This document shows positions 53,577-63,572 of a stretch of DNA of 64,000 nt, piece after piece; position 1 is the first letter of the stretch, and each line of letters starts with the position of its first letter. This DNA comes from Ignavibacteriales bacterium (lineage in GTDB: Bacteria > Bacteroidota > Ignavibacteria > UBA10030). The notes under the pieces are model-generated. The model was not told the DNA's origin and did no database searches. It was given only the letters and a program-made list of their open reading frames with translations. The stretch covers positions 62,001 through 126,000 of the forward strand of contig JAPLFR010000002.1 of the NCBI GenBank assembly GCA_026390575.1. The letters are read 5' to 3'. The position numbers and the translations under genes are program-made.

Positions 53577-53619
53577 GGTAAATGTAAGATACAAAAAAAA
53601 TGGCGGGCTTCCAAAAACA
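53543..53619 (-). repeat. 77-bp duplicated purF start, copy 1 (native)
   Basis: The interval holds the first purF codons and a promoter: TTGGAA (53614-53609), 17 bases, TATCTT (53591-53586). Nine bases (no Shine-Dalgarno) separate the -10 box from the ATG, so purF mRNA should be nearly leaderless. All 77 bases recur unchanged at 54405-54481. Confidence 0.85.
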
Positions 53620-53689
53620 CAAAAATAATCTTGGAGTCACGAAGGAATGATATTCTTTTGAGAAAGAGAATAAAAACTAAGAGAAATAA

Positions 53690-53726
53690 TAAAAGGGAGA
53701 AAAACCAATTTTGTTTCTCTCCCTTT
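53690..53726 (-). terminator. Terminator after the first beta-barrel gene
   Basis: On the minus strand AAAGGGAGA / TCTCCCTTT is followed by TATTATTT. It isolates the beta-barrel gene from purF. Confidence 0.78.
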
Positions 53727-53750
53727 ATTAAAGAAAAGCTATTTTACAAA

Positions 53751-54266
53751 TTAAAAGTAGAATGTTAAGGCAGTACCTGAAAGAGTACGAATTACTGAAT
53801 ATTTTGCTCCGTTTGGGCCAATATTAAAATATTCCAATCCTATAAATGCCTGAATGGAGAAACGCGAACTGAACGCATACTCTGCACCAACTTTTGCTTG
53901 AATATCGACACCGTTCATGCTAGTTCCACTACCTGGGCTATATGTGAGATATCCAATCTGGGCACCAACTAAGGTGGAAAGATTGTCAGCTGAGTTAAGG
54001 TAATAATCAAAACCAGCGCCGATTTGAAAATCCGATGTGCTGGAACCGACACTTGGGGACACCGTTGCGAAACCAATACCAAATCCAACTCTTGTGTTTT
54101 GATTCACATTGTACAGAACACCCAGTGTTTTACCGCCAATATTATTAAACAGATCCTCACCACCCAGGACTCCGGTCTGAATTCCAAACGCCCCTTGCTT
54201 CAACTGTGCAGTAGCTAATGAGGCAATCATTGCGATTGCAACCAGAACTACGAAAAGTTTTTTCAT
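53751..54266 (-). CDS. Outer membrane beta-barrel protein A
   Basis: A 171-residue exported protein. The signal peptide MKKLFVVLVAIAMIASLATA matches that of protein B at 54607-55182. The remainder alternates in beta-barrel fashion (GFGIGFATVS, GAGFDYYL, VGAEYAFSSRFSIQAF) and ends in an aromatic residue, LTFYF. Likely a small porin-like barrel. The promoter at 54347-54375 is shared in form with that of protein B. Confidence 0.8.
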   Translation of the reverse strand: MKKLFVVLVAIAMIASLATAQLKQGAFGIQTGVLGGEDLFNNIGGKTLGVLYNVNQNTRVGFGIGFATVSPSVGSSTSDFQIGAGFDYYLNSADNLSTLVGAQIGYLTYSPGSGTSMNGVDIQAKVGAEYAFSSRFSIQAFIGLEYFNIGPNGAKYSVIRTLSGTALTFYF

Positions 54267-54346
54267 TGTATAGCTCCTTGTTAGATTAGTGAAGGGAAAT
54301 ACTGTGGTTCACCCACACGTAATACTGTCAGTCAAAACCCACGGAA

Positions 54347-54375
54347 AATATATGTTTACAGCGATCAAATGTCAA
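54347..54375 (-). promoter_or_regulatory. Strong sigma70-like promoter for beta-barrel gene A
   Basis: TTGACA (54375-54370), 17 bases, TATATT (54352-54347). The surrounding TTGACATTT and the shared GGAGCTATACA before the start match the promoter of gene B at 55266-55294. Confidence 0.8.
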
Positions 54376-54404
54376 ACGTTTTTTTCTCTATGAACACTGT
54401 CAGT

Positions 54405-54481
54405 GCGGCTTTCCTTCTACGAGAGCAAATTCTTTCATGGTAAATGTAAGATACAAAAAAAATGGCGGGCTTCCAAAAACA
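54405..54481 (-). repeat. 77-bp duplicated purF start, copy 2 (orphan)
   Basis: An exact second copy of 53543-53619: promoter boxes at 54448-54476, start codon at 54438, then MKEFALVEGKP, one His and a stop. No purF body follows. The copy points at beta-barrel gene A, so it may add a second promoter with a 12-codon leader peptide. Confidence 0.85.
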
Positions 54482-54533
54482 GAAACCTTGTCAAGGTTTC
54501 TTTGATTAACGTTGTAACCTTGACAAGGTCACA
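54482..54533. repeat. Short CCTTGtCAAGG palindromes
   Basis: GAAACCTTG-T-CAAGGTTTC (54482-54500) is followed by AACCTTGACAAGGT (around 54517-54530). Both share a CCTTGNCAAGG core and abut the orphan purF copy. Confidence 0.7.
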
Positions 54534-54540
54534 GAGAAAA

Positions 54541-54577
54541 ATAAAAAGGGAGAAAATCCTTTCAGACTTTCTCCCTT
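54541..54577 (-). terminator. Terminator after the second beta-barrel gene
   Basis: On the minus strand AAGGGAGAAA / TTTCTCCCTT is followed by TTTATTTTT. Confidence 0.82.
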
Positions 54578-54606
54578 GATTTTGCCAAAGAATGGCTAAG
54601 AGTTCA

Positions 54607-55182
54607 TTACAGCGGGAAAATATAAGCAACGTTCAACGCGAGGTTGCCAACATCACCGCTGAGCACATATTTCACAGATGCATCAATTGGTCCAAATTGA
54701 TAACCAACACCAGGAATGAAAACGAATCGGCTCTCTGTACCGGTAATATCCTGGGCGCCTGAGGCAGGGACAATTGTTACACCACCAAAGATAACAGCTG
54801 GGGATCCGGGGAAAGAAACAGTTGTAGATACTGAATAAATTCCAAGTTGAAGTTCTCCATAGAAGCCAGGAGTAACTGACTTACTCAAGTTATATTTACC
54901 ACCAACAAGAATTTCTAAGGAAGAACCACTGCTAATATCATTTTTCTTGGCCCATGAAGTATAGCCAACCTGACCGGTTGCTAAAATATCTTCATTAATG
55001 CCATATTGGAATAAGCCGAAACCTCCAATGCCTACACCAACAAAATCGCCCCAAGTTCCCATTGGTAATCCAAGCTCAGCACCAACGCCGGCGGACATTT
55101 TACCTTGTCCCCACACTGCTTGCGCAGAGGCAACCGATGCCACTAATGCAATAACAACTAAAACTGCGAATAATTTTTTCAT
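54607..55182 (-). CDS. Outer membrane beta-barrel protein B
   Basis: A 191-residue exported protein; signal MKKLFAVLVVIALVASVASA. Barrel-type strands include GVGAELGLPMGTWGDFVG, EILVGGKYNLSKSVTPGFYG and VAYIFPL at the end. It resembles protein A in signal peptide, length and promoter but has diverged in the mature part. Function unknown. Confidence 0.8.
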   Translation of the reverse strand: MKKLFAVLVVIALVASVASAQAVWGQGKMSAGVGAELGLPMGTWGDFVGVGIGGFGLFQYGINEDILATGQVGYTSWAKKNDISSGSSLEILVGGKYNLSKSVTPGFYGELQLGIYSVSTTVSFPGSPAVIFGGVTIVPASGAQDITGTESRFVFIPGVGYQFGPIDASVKYVLSGDVGNLALNVAYIFPL

Positions 55183-55265
55183 GTATAGCTCCTTGTATGA
55201 ATGTGTTTTGTTAGTTAGAAAAAAGGGATTCCCCCACTGTTAATTATCTTTAAAAAACCTCCGCA

Positions 55266-55294
55266 AATATAAACCTACAACGCCTAAATGTCAA
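55266..55294 (-). promoter_or_regulatory. Strong sigma70-like promoter for beta-barrel gene B
   Basis: TTGACA (55294-55289), 17 bases, TATATT (55271-55266), with TTGACATTT as in gene A. The rest of the gap, 55295-55501, shows nothing recognisable. Confidence 0.82.
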
Positions 55295-55501
55295 GCAATT
55301 TCTTGATAACCGAGCTGAATTTTATTGTTTAGTCATCCGTTTATTTCTCTTCTCTTATGTTCAAGTAATGTGCCAAAAAATGAACTCTTAAATTTTTTCA
55401 TTATAAAACAAATCATATTGATCTGTCGCATACAATAGACATAGAAGTATTCTTTTTCGTTGCTACTCTGCGACAATAATTGAAATTCTTAACTAGACAT
55501 C

Positions 55502-56050
55502 TCAAAAATACCACGTCAATCCTGTTGTAGCAGATGTGAAGACATCTGAAGCGGGCTTCTCTGCAATCTTATAGGAAGCTGAGACAAGACCAATATGACC
55601 AAACCAAGAGAAATGAGAATTAAACCAAAACTCAGCCCCAAAGAAACCGCTCACACTTACAAGACTGGTCCCAATGCCTGCGACATCCGTTGCGGAACCA
55701 AATCCCAACGCTCCGCCAAGAAAAGTAGAAATATTTTCGGCAGTATGGAGATAATACCACACATTCCCAGTGAACGTAAACTCAGAATTTTTCTCTCCGC
55801 TTGTGTCTGACCGTGATCTAAATCCTAATTCACTTCTTATACTGATACGATTTGACGGCATATATGCCATACCAATATTCAACGAGCCATTATTGGCGGA
55901 AATATTAGATGAGGACACAAATCCTTTGGAGATAGTCGTTGTAATACCATACTTCCCTTTCTTCGGTTGAGAATGTACCGTGACCGTGAAGAGTATAGCA
56001 AAGATGATAATACATAACAAATGGTACGTTTTAAGGTATGGCTTGATCAT
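55502..56050 (-). CDS. Outer membrane beta-barrel protein C
   Basis: A 182-residue protein with a signal peptide (LLCIIIFAILFTVTVHSQ) and barrel features (LNIGMAYMPSNRISIRSELG, GVWYY-type strands). It ends in the outer-membrane sorting pattern TGLTWYF. Similar in size to proteins A and B, but it reads on from the lytic transglycosylase gene 46 bases upstream. Confidence 0.75.
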   Translation of the reverse strand: MIKPYLKTYHLLCIIIFAILFTVTVHSQPKKGKYGITTTISKGFVSSSNISANNGSLNIGMAYMPSNRISIRSELGFRSRSDTSGEKNSEFTFTGNVWYYLHTAENISTFLGGALGFGSATDVAGIGTSLVSVSGFFGAEFWFNSHFSWFGHIGLVSASYKIAEKPASDVFTSATTGLTWYF

Positions 56051-56096
56051 ACAAGAATTTTATATGGAATGAAGCGAATTGTATTGATACGCAATG

Positions 56097-56858
56097 CTAC
56101 TTCAGTGCCAAGCTGTAACGGTCATAGCAACTCAGAATATTGTCGACATATTCAACTGTCTGCCGGGCACTATGTAAATATCCATTCGGCGGACAACCGT
56201 CACTCCAAACACGGCTATGCAGAGTGTAGTTCTTTTTTGAGAGAAAAGGAAGTGCAGCGCGAATAGAAGACCATTTGTGAGGATCGTTTCCCATATATGA
56301 GGCAATCTTTTGGGCATCCTGCACTCGCCCAAGTCCTGCATTATAGGCGGCAAGTGTAAGACATATTCTGTCTTCCCTCGGTATATTTCTAAACATCGCA
56401 AATAGCGATTTTAGATGATAAATGCCTACTTTGATATTATTACGTGGTGTTAACGCCTCTTCAACACCTATTTTTTCTGAAATTTCAATCTGTGTCATTG
56501 GCATAATTTGCATCAATCCGTATGCGCCTTTATAGCTCACTGCATCATGGTCGAATCTTGATTCCTGCTTCATTACAGCCAGTACCAATATCCAATCGAC
56601 TTTATACTCTTCTGAGTATTTTTTTACTAATGGAATATATTGATTCAAACCTGCCGTACTCATCGATGCGAACGGAGAAGGCTGTAAAGGAAGCGTACTT
56701 TCGGTTATATCCTCAATGGAAGATCCGGCTTTTTGAGCATACGTAGCGCTTGTTACTTGCTGAGAACAACCGAACAATATAAACGAACTCAGAATTAAAA
56801 GAATTACTGTTAAAAGACTACAAAAAATCTGTCCTTTTCCCTTTTCAGTAATAGTCAT
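56097..56858 (-). CDS. Lipoprotein lytic transglycosylase (SLT domain)
   Basis: A 253-residue murein hydrolase. The lipobox is SFILFGC after a hydrophobic start. The SLT domain holds the catalytic Glu in MKQESRFDHDAVSYKGAYG, then LMQIMPMTQIE and LAAYNAGLGRVQDA. This is the MltC/MltE-type order. It cleaves peptidoglycan to 1,6-anhydro products. Confidence 0.92.
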   Translation of the reverse strand: MTITEKGKGQIFCSLLTVILLILSSFILFGCSQQVTSATYAQKAGSSIEDITESTLPLQPSPFASMSTAGLNQYIPLVKKYSEEYKVDWILVLAVMKQESRFDHDAVSYKGAYGLMQIMPMTQIEISEKIGVEEALTPRNNIKVGIYHLKSLFAMFRNIPREDRICLTLAAYNAGLGRVQDAQKIASYMGNDPHKWSSIRAALPFLSKKNYTLHSRVWSDGCPPNGYLHSARQTVEYVDNILSCYDRYSLALK

Positions 56859-57031
56859 TAAATCTTCCGAAGTTGTTTAACATCAGTTGTTTTTGAAACA
56901 CTAAGAATTCCCTTTGCGTTCCATTGCAACAATATATCCAATTCTAATGTATGAATCAATATAAACATGAAAGTTTAAAAAAACACATGTGCGTTTTTCG
57001 CTCATTTTCGCCATATCAAATTTTATCTTCA

Positions 57032-57250
57032 TCACTCAACTTCAATAATCTTGTTCTTTCCTTTGAAACCAGAAACAATGGCAATGGATCGCTTGGGTTT
57101 ATTCAAATATTCGGCCAAAACTTCTATCACTCTTTCGTTCGCTTTCCCTTCAATTGGCGGTACATTGACGCGAATAACAAGCGAGCCATCGGCGGAGCGT
57201 GTAACCTCGTTCTTTCTTGCATTCGGTTTGACAGTGATTTTTAATTTCAT
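57032..57250 (-). CDS. DUF167 (YggU) family protein
   Basis: A 72-residue small protein with the YggU fold: KITVKPNARKNEVTRSADGS then LVIRVNVPPIEGKANERVIE, the last with the conserved P-x-G-KAN. Function is not known. A terminator-like hairpin lies between it and the RpiB-like gene upstream. Confidence 0.9.
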   Translation of the reverse strand: MKLKITVKPNARKNEVTRSADGSLVIRVNVPPIEGKANERVIEVLAEYLNKPKRSIAIVSGFKGKNKIIEVE

Positions 57251-57270
57251 TGAATTACTCTTTTTTAACG

Positions 57271-57303
57271 AAAAAACCGCCTTAACGAACTGTTAGCGGT
57301 TTT
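57271..57303 (-). terminator. Rho-independent terminator after the RpiB-like gene
   Basis: On the minus strand ACCGC-TAAC and TTA-GCGGT pair around TTCG and are followed by TTTTTT. Confidence 0.72.
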
Positions 57304-57332
57304 AGAGTTTAAAACTCATTTTTTTATCGGAA

Positions 57333-58007
57333 TTATTTCAGAAATCGCTTTTCAACATCACTGATCTTATTCACCCTGGGCAAATGCCTGCCGCCGCTAA
57401 AAGGAGTAGCGAGCCAAAGCTTGACGATTGTTTTCACCATCTCAATTCCCAACACTTTGCTGCCAAGTGTAAGAACATTGGCATTGTTATGCTCGCGGCT
57501 GCTGCGTGCCACAAACTCATCGTAACAAGGAACCGCACGCACACCCGGCACTTTATTGGCCACAATTGCCGATGCCACACCGACACTGTCAATCATAATA
57601 CCGCGTTCAGCTTTGTTTGAAGAAACCAGAGACGCAACGGCATAGGCAAAATCAGGATAATCGCATGCTTGTTCTGAATCGGTCCCAACATCGATGACTC
57701 GATTTCCTTGTTCCGCAAGATAAATTTTAAGAGCTTCCTTCATCGAGAAACCGCCATGATCAGAACCAAGTGCAATTGTCATTGTATTTTCGTGAGTTAT
57801 CCGGGGCGATGGTTCGGGAATTGTTTTTTGAGAAGCTGCCTGCGAGATAGTTGCACTTTGTGTTTGAATAGAAAATTTAATGTGTCGCTTCTGCGCTTCG
57901 TCTTGAGCGGCGGCAGTGATGATAGCATTTGATTGAATCATCAGCACTTTTATTCCATGCAGCGCAGCATCAACCACATCTCGTTCTGTAATCAAAGTAC
58001 GTTTCAA
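57333..58007 (-). CDS. RpiB/LacAB-family protein with extra N-terminal domain
   Basis: A 224-residue protein. Residues about 1-45 (ITERDVVDAALHGIKVLMI, SNAIITAAAQDEAQ) resemble an N-terminal module seen on microcompartment-associated proteins; a linker follows. From residue 77 it is RpiB-like: ALGSDHGGFSMKEALK, NKVPGVRAVPCYD and REHNNANVLTLGSKV. The usual catalytic ICGTG motif reads IDSVG, with D140 where Cys is expected. It may not be a ribose-5-phosphate isomerase; the substrate is open. Confidence 0.78.
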   Translation of the reverse strand: MKRTLITERDVVDAALHGIKVLMIQSNAIITAAAQDEAQKRHIKFSIQTQSATISQAASQKTIPEPSPRITHENTMTIALGSDHGGFSMKEALKIYLAEQGNRVIDVGTDSEQACDYPDFAYAVASLVSSNKAERGIMIDSVGVASAIVANKVPGVRAVPCYDEFVARSSREHNNANVLTLGSKVLGIEMVKTIVKLWLATPFSGGRHLPRVNKISDVEKRFLK

Positions 58008-58013
58008 GGTATT

Positions 58014-58493
58014 CTATTGTCCATTTCCCCATTCCAACACTTCCAGGCGCACGCGCGCCGTGCCGGTACGAATCAAATCTATTTCCTTCGCTGCACCCAT
58101 CGACAAATCCATCATCCGCCCTTCTACAAAGGGTCCGCGGTCGTTAACGCGCACAATGACGGTTTTGTTATTCTCCAAATTCGTCACACGTACTTTTGTC
58201 CCGAAAGGGAACGTTCGATGCGCAGCAGTTAGTGCATTCATATCAAAGATCTCGCCGTTCGATGTTTGTTTGCCATGAAAATCATGCGCATAGTAAGAAG
58301 CAATTCCTTCGAGTGTCAACAGAATTTTCCCCGAGTTCTGCTGCATTGGCCGTTCAGTTTGCACCGCCGGCCTGCGTTCGCCGGAATGCGACCCGCCTCG
58401 TTCCGCAAATCTGGGTGTCGAAGCACAGCTGACAAGCAGACAGGCTGCTGCGCAGCACAGAACACGAATCGTTAACTGCCTACAACAGTCCAT
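58014..58493 (-). CDS. rlpA: RlpA-like septal lipoprotein
   Basis: A lipoprotein of about 159 residues from the ATG at 58493, overlapping manC by 14 bases; an upstream start in manC is less likely. The lipobox is ACLLVSC. The double-psi beta-barrel has GIASYYAHDFHGKQTSNGE, FPFGTKVRVTNL and VRVNDRGPFVEGRMMDLS. RlpA cleaves stripped glycan strands; no SPOR domain is present. Confidence 0.9.
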   Translation of the reverse strand: MDCCRQLTIRVLCCAAACLLVSCASTPRFAERGGSHSGERRPAVQTERPMQQNSGKILLTLEGIASYYAHDFHGKQTSNGEIFDMNALTAAHRTFPFGTKVRVTNLENNKTVIVRVNDRGPFVEGRMMDLSMGAAKEIDLIRTGTARVRLEVLEWGNGQ

Positions 58494-59571
58494 TGATTTG
58501 TTTACGCCGGAGGTAATCCACAACCTCCTTAACATCTTGTGATCTTCCTTTTTTGCAGATCAACACAGCGTCATCTGTCACGACGACGATGGCATCTTCA
58601 ATGCCAATTGTCGCTACCACTTTGTTGCCCGCGTCAATATAGTTTCGATGCGAATCTTTTGCGATGACCGTTCCGCGCAGTGCGTTGCCTTCCCCATCGA
58701 TCGGTGTGAGACGAACCACTTCATCCCACGAGCCGACATCACTCCATCCGAAATCTCCTCTCGCTACAAAAACATTCGATGCCTTTTCCATCACGCCATA
58801 ATCGATGGAGATGCTGCGAATGACACCATAGACACGTTCAAGTGTCGCTTGGTAACTCTCTGTGCCGATCGTATGTTCTAACTTTATCAGTTGTTCACTC
58901 AGTTCTGGAATATATTTTTCAATTTCCTGTAGAATGACACTCGCCTTCCAGATAAACATCCCGCTGTTCCAAAGGAAATCGCCGCTCTTTAAAAACTTTT
59001 CTGCCGTTTCAAGATTTGGTTTCTCGGCAAACGTCTTCACGCGGTAAATGCTATCCGCCGCATACGGATTCTTATCTGACGTGTCTTCAAATTGGATATA
59101 CCCATATCCTGTTTCGGGGTGCGTTGGTTTGATACCTATCGTCACTAACGCGTTACTTTCCTGCGCTACGTGAGCTGCACGCCGAAGCACGCATAAAAAT
59201 TCTTCCGTATCCCGGATGATATGATCCGCCGGAAGGATGATCATAATAGCGTTTGGATCATTGCGGCTAATCCATTTCGCAGCAAGTCCGATGCACGGAG
59301 CCGTATTTCTTCCAAGCGGTTCCGTAAGAACATTTTGCAATGGCAGTGAAGGCACCTGGTTGTGGATGATATCTTTTTGAAGCTTGTTCGTCACCACCAG
59401 TACTTTATCCGATTGAACCAACGGCTGAATGCGTGCGATGGTATTGGATATCATAGAACCAGAGCCGACAATTTCAAGAACTTGTTTGGGTGATCGTTCA
59501 CGACTTTGAGGCCAGAAACGCGATCCTACACCACCCGCCATTATTACTGCGTAGATATTAGGTTGATTCAT
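58480..59571 (-). CDS. manC: Mannose-1-phosphate guanylyltransferase
   Basis: Makes GDP-mannose for polysaccharides and glycolipids. A 363-residue nucleotidyltransferase with MAGGVGSRFWPQSRERSPKQ, ILPADHIIRD and ETGYGYIQFED; AEKPNLETAEKFL and WNSGMFIWKAS follow. The short form lacks a phosphomannose isomerase domain. It overlaps rlpA. Confidence 0.94.
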   Translation of the reverse strand: MNQPNIYAVIMAGGVGSRFWPQSRERSPKQVLEIVGSGSMISNTIARIQPLVQSDKVLVVTNKLQKDIIHNQVPSLPLQNVLTEPLGRNTAPCIGLAAKWISRNDPNAIMIILPADHIIRDTEEFLCVLRRAAHVAQESNALVTIGIKPTHPETGYGYIQFEDTSDKNPYAADSIYRVKTFAEKPNLETAEKFLKSGDFLWNSGMFIWKASVILQEIEKYIPELSEQLIKLEHTIGTESYQATLERVYGVIRSISIDYGVMEKASNVFVARGDFGWSDVGSWDEVVRLTPIDGEGNALRGTVIAKDSHRNYIDAGNKVVATIGIEDAIVVVTDDAVLICKKGRSQDVKEVVDYLRRKQINGLL

Positions 59572-59576
59572 TTTTC

Positions 59577-60443
59577 TTATTCGAACATAGTTCTAAAATC
59601 ACGGAGAGTATCGTTTACCGTGCTCATGATGCCGGCTCGTTTGTCCGGCATACTTCGTGCCCATTGCGCAAACGGATCTTGAATATTGGAAAGGATATTC
59701 ATGACACGGACATCATCGAGGTACTGGTTATTTGAGATATACTCAAGAAATTCTATAAGCATCTTGCAAAATTGTTTGTAATCTTCAGCCGCAGAACCAG
59801 CGGTAATCACTGTATTGCATTCATCGATAATATCAGACAATAACTTTGTTCGGTCGTCATTACCGCTTTGCACGGACTCTAAAAACTTTTCCAGCAGCAG
59901 GGAAAACCTCTGTTCTTGTTCACTATCGGTTTTCGATCCACCGCCCGCAGATCGATTCAGTTCAGGAGAGTGTACCGTTGCACCAAATATTGAGTCTATT
60001 GTTGCCTCTGGTGTTGAAATTGATTCAAAACCCGGTGGTGAAGAAAGATTGAAGTCCGAATTCAATTCAGGTGTTGGCATTGATCCAGCTTCTTGTGAAC
60101 CAGAAAGATTAAACATCGTTCCTGCAGTACCCGATTCTGGCCCAGAAGGAGATTCATCTCCAATCGCCTGACGGAACTTGGAGAACACATGTGTCTCTTC
60201 ATCGATCGTTGATTCCTCCTTCGTAATATCCTTTTCTACCTTGTCCGCAATCCACATCAAGCTCAGGGCAAAATCGGCACATCCCTTTACTTGATATAGA
60301 GACCGAAGTTCCGCATAAATATCTGGAGTGGATGAAACTCGATCACGAATTCGATCGAGAATCGTTTGATGTTCGTACGAGCGAAGTTCATATTTCGGTA
60401 AACGCTCGAGAAGAAGGGAGATGTATTTCTGAGTGCGATTCAT
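59577..60443 (-). CDS. Unrecognised acidic protein, two helical parts and a disordered linker
   Basis: A 288-residue cytoplasmic protein I cannot assign. Residues 1-85 are helical (RIRDRVSSTPDIYAELRSLY) and residues about 175-288 are helical (LLEKFLESVQS, FLEYISNNQY, DPFAQWARSMPDK). Between lie about 80 Ser/Pro/Gly/Glu-rich residues that look unstructured. No signal peptide. It overlaps alr by four bases and precedes manC by five, so it is transcribed with cell envelope genes. Confidence 0.55.
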   Translation of the reverse strand: MNRTQKYISLLLERLPKYELRSYEHQTILDRIRDRVSSTPDIYAELRSLYQVKGCADFALSLMWIADKVEKDITKEESTIDEETHVFSKFRQAIGDESPSGPESGTAGTMFNLSGSQEAGSMPTPELNSDFNLSSPPGFESISTPEATIDSIFGATVHSPELNRSAGGGSKTDSEQEQRFSLLLEKFLESVQSGNDDRTKLLSDIIDECNTVITAGSAAEDYKQFCKMLIEFLEYISNNQYLDDVRVMNILSNIQDPFAQWARSMPDKRAGIMSTVNDTLRDFRTMFE

Positions 60444-61591
60444 ATTGTCCTATAGATTCGTGGAACACGTGAACTGATCCCGCACAGAAACTCATACGTG
60501 ATGGTCCCGATTTTATCGCAGAGAGATTCAAGCGGGATCGTACAGCCATCCATTTCACCAAAAAGTAAAACGTCATCTCCGTTATATGCCGTGCCATCCA
60601 TCCCAATATCTACCATACATTGATCCATGCAAATCGATCCTACCACCGGATATTTTTTTCCGCGTATGACGGCTACACCTTTATTCGAAAGCAGACGGAA
60701 GTATCCGTCGCCATATCCTATGGGAAGTGTGACGATGCGCGTTTGATCGTTGGTCCTATAGGTGTGGTTATAACTAATTCCGGTATGCGAAGGAACTACC
60801 TTAAAGTAAGAAACTTTTGTTTTCAGTGTCATGACCGGCTTCAACTTTTTACCGTCAAAAGTAACATCCGGCAGATATCCGTTCGGATTATATCCGTATA
60901 ACATGATACCAGGCCGTACCATGGAGTAATGTGAATTCTTATAATTCATGATCCCGGCAGAGTTGGCAATGTGAACGAATTCGGGGAGAAGCCTCTTTTT
61001 CTCCATGCTCTTCAATATCGATTCAAAACGACTCAGCTGTTGGGCCGTACAGTCAGTGTCCGATTCTGCTTTTGCCAGATGCGAGAATATACCTTTTATC
61101 TTGATTGATTCCAACTCGTATGATTTTTCGATGAACCGTTCAGCATTGTACCAGTGTACACCGATTCGCTCCATGCCAGTATCAATTTTTAAATGAACCG
61201 ATGCAACTTTCCGCATCTCTTTTGCTACAGCGGCAATGGCTATCGATTTATCAATTGATGAGCTTGTAATTTCAATATCATGAGTTATAAAATCAGCGAT
61301 CTGATCTGCATTGATGGGACCGAGCACAAGAATAGGAGCAGTAATTCCACGTTCCCGCAAATACACCCCCTCTTCGAGAACCGCAACGCCTAAATAGTCA
61401 ACCCCTTGTTTTAAAAGCTCACTGGATATTTCGTAAAGTCCGTGTCCATAGGCATTTGCTTTAACCATCGCCATTATTTTTACATCGTCGTGTATTAACG
61501 ATTTGACGATAGAAAAATTGCTGCGCAGGTTTTCGAAGGATATTTCTGCACGCGTAGGTCTGTTCTTATAGGTTTCAATTCCAGCAATCAT
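60440..61591 (-). CDS. alr: Alanine racemase
   Basis: Pyridoxal phosphate enzyme that makes D-alanine for peptidoglycan, 383 residues. The PLP lysine is in MAMVKANAYGHG, the second catalytic Tyr in ISYNHTYRT, and substrate loop LKIDTGMERIGVHW. It overlaps the unrecognised gene by four bases. It is separated from atpC by a terminator. Confidence 0.96.
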   Translation of the reverse strand: MIAGIETYKNRPTRAEISFENLRSNFSIVKSLIHDDVKIMAMVKANAYGHGLYEISSELLKQGVDYLGVAVLEEGVYLRERGITAPILVLGPINADQIADFITHDIEITSSSIDKSIAIAAVAKEMRKVASVHLKIDTGMERIGVHWYNAERFIEKSYELESIKIKGIFSHLAKAESDTDCTAQQLSRFESILKSMEKKRLLPEFVHIANSAGIMNYKNSHYSMVRPGIMLYGYNPNGYLPDVTFDGKKLKPVMTLKTKVSYFKVVPSHTGISYNHTYRTNDQTRIVTLPIGYGDGYFRLLSNKGVAVIRGKKYPVVGSICMDQCMVDIGMDGTAYNGDDVLLFGEMDGCTIPLESLCDKIGTITYEFLCGISSRVPRIYRTI

Positions 61592-61608
61592 TTCTGATCT
61601 CTACGAGT

Positions 61609-61640
61609 GAAAAACCTACTGATTGATTCAGTGGGTTTCT
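61609..61640 (-). terminator. Terminator after atpC
   Basis: On the minus strand AACCCACTGA / TCAGTAGGTT, with one G-T pair, is followed by TTT. It lies between atpC and alr. Confidence 0.75.
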
Positions 61641-61642
61641 AA

Positions 61643-62053
61643 TTACTCCACGCCGACAATCTTTAAGCGGTTCAGTGCACGATAGAGAGCAAGTTTTGCA
61701 CGTTCAATATTGGTCTCGGGATATTTCTCCGCTATCCGTTTCAACGCACGATCGCGCGCTGCTTTCACTCGCTCCACATCAATTTCATCGGTACGTTCAG
61801 CTGTCTCTGCAAGGAGAATGACATTGTTCTCTCTCACCTCTACAAACCCGCCTGAAGTAGCATATTGAAACTCGGTTCCGCTTGCATCAATAATTTTTAC
61901 TTTGCCAATCGTAATGGATGCAAGCAACGGCGCATGGCTGTGCAGTACTTGAAATCCCCCGTCAATACCCGGCGCACTAAAACTTGTGACTTCACCTTTA
62001 AACACGATGCGTTTTGGTGTCACAATTTCCAAATGGAAAGACTTATCTGTCAT
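61643..62053 (-). CDS. atpC: ATP synthase epsilon subunit
   Basis: A 136-residue F1 subunit: beta-sandwich with LEIVTPKRIVFKGEVTSFSA, PGIDGGFQVLHSHAPLLAS, then a C-terminal helical hairpin (RVKAARDRALKRIAEKYP). It couples and regulates rotation. It starts two bases after atpD; as in some relatives, alpha and gamma genes are not adjacent in this window. Confidence 0.95.
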   Translation of the reverse strand: MTDKSFHLEIVTPKRIVFKGEVTSFSAPGIDGGFQVLHSHAPLLASITIGKVKIIDASGTEFQYATSGGFVEVRENNVILLAETAERTDEIDVERVKAARDRALKRIAEKYPETNIERAKLALYRALNRLKIVGVE

Positions 62054-62055
62054 AA

Positions 62056-63474
<1,419 letters not shown>

Positions 63475-63572
63475 TCAGAGAAAAAAATGTTACAAAACTG
63501 AACTAAATTATGAAAAGATGCCCCCACAATCAATCGTTTTTTCGCATACGCTCTTTTAGCACATAGCAGTAC

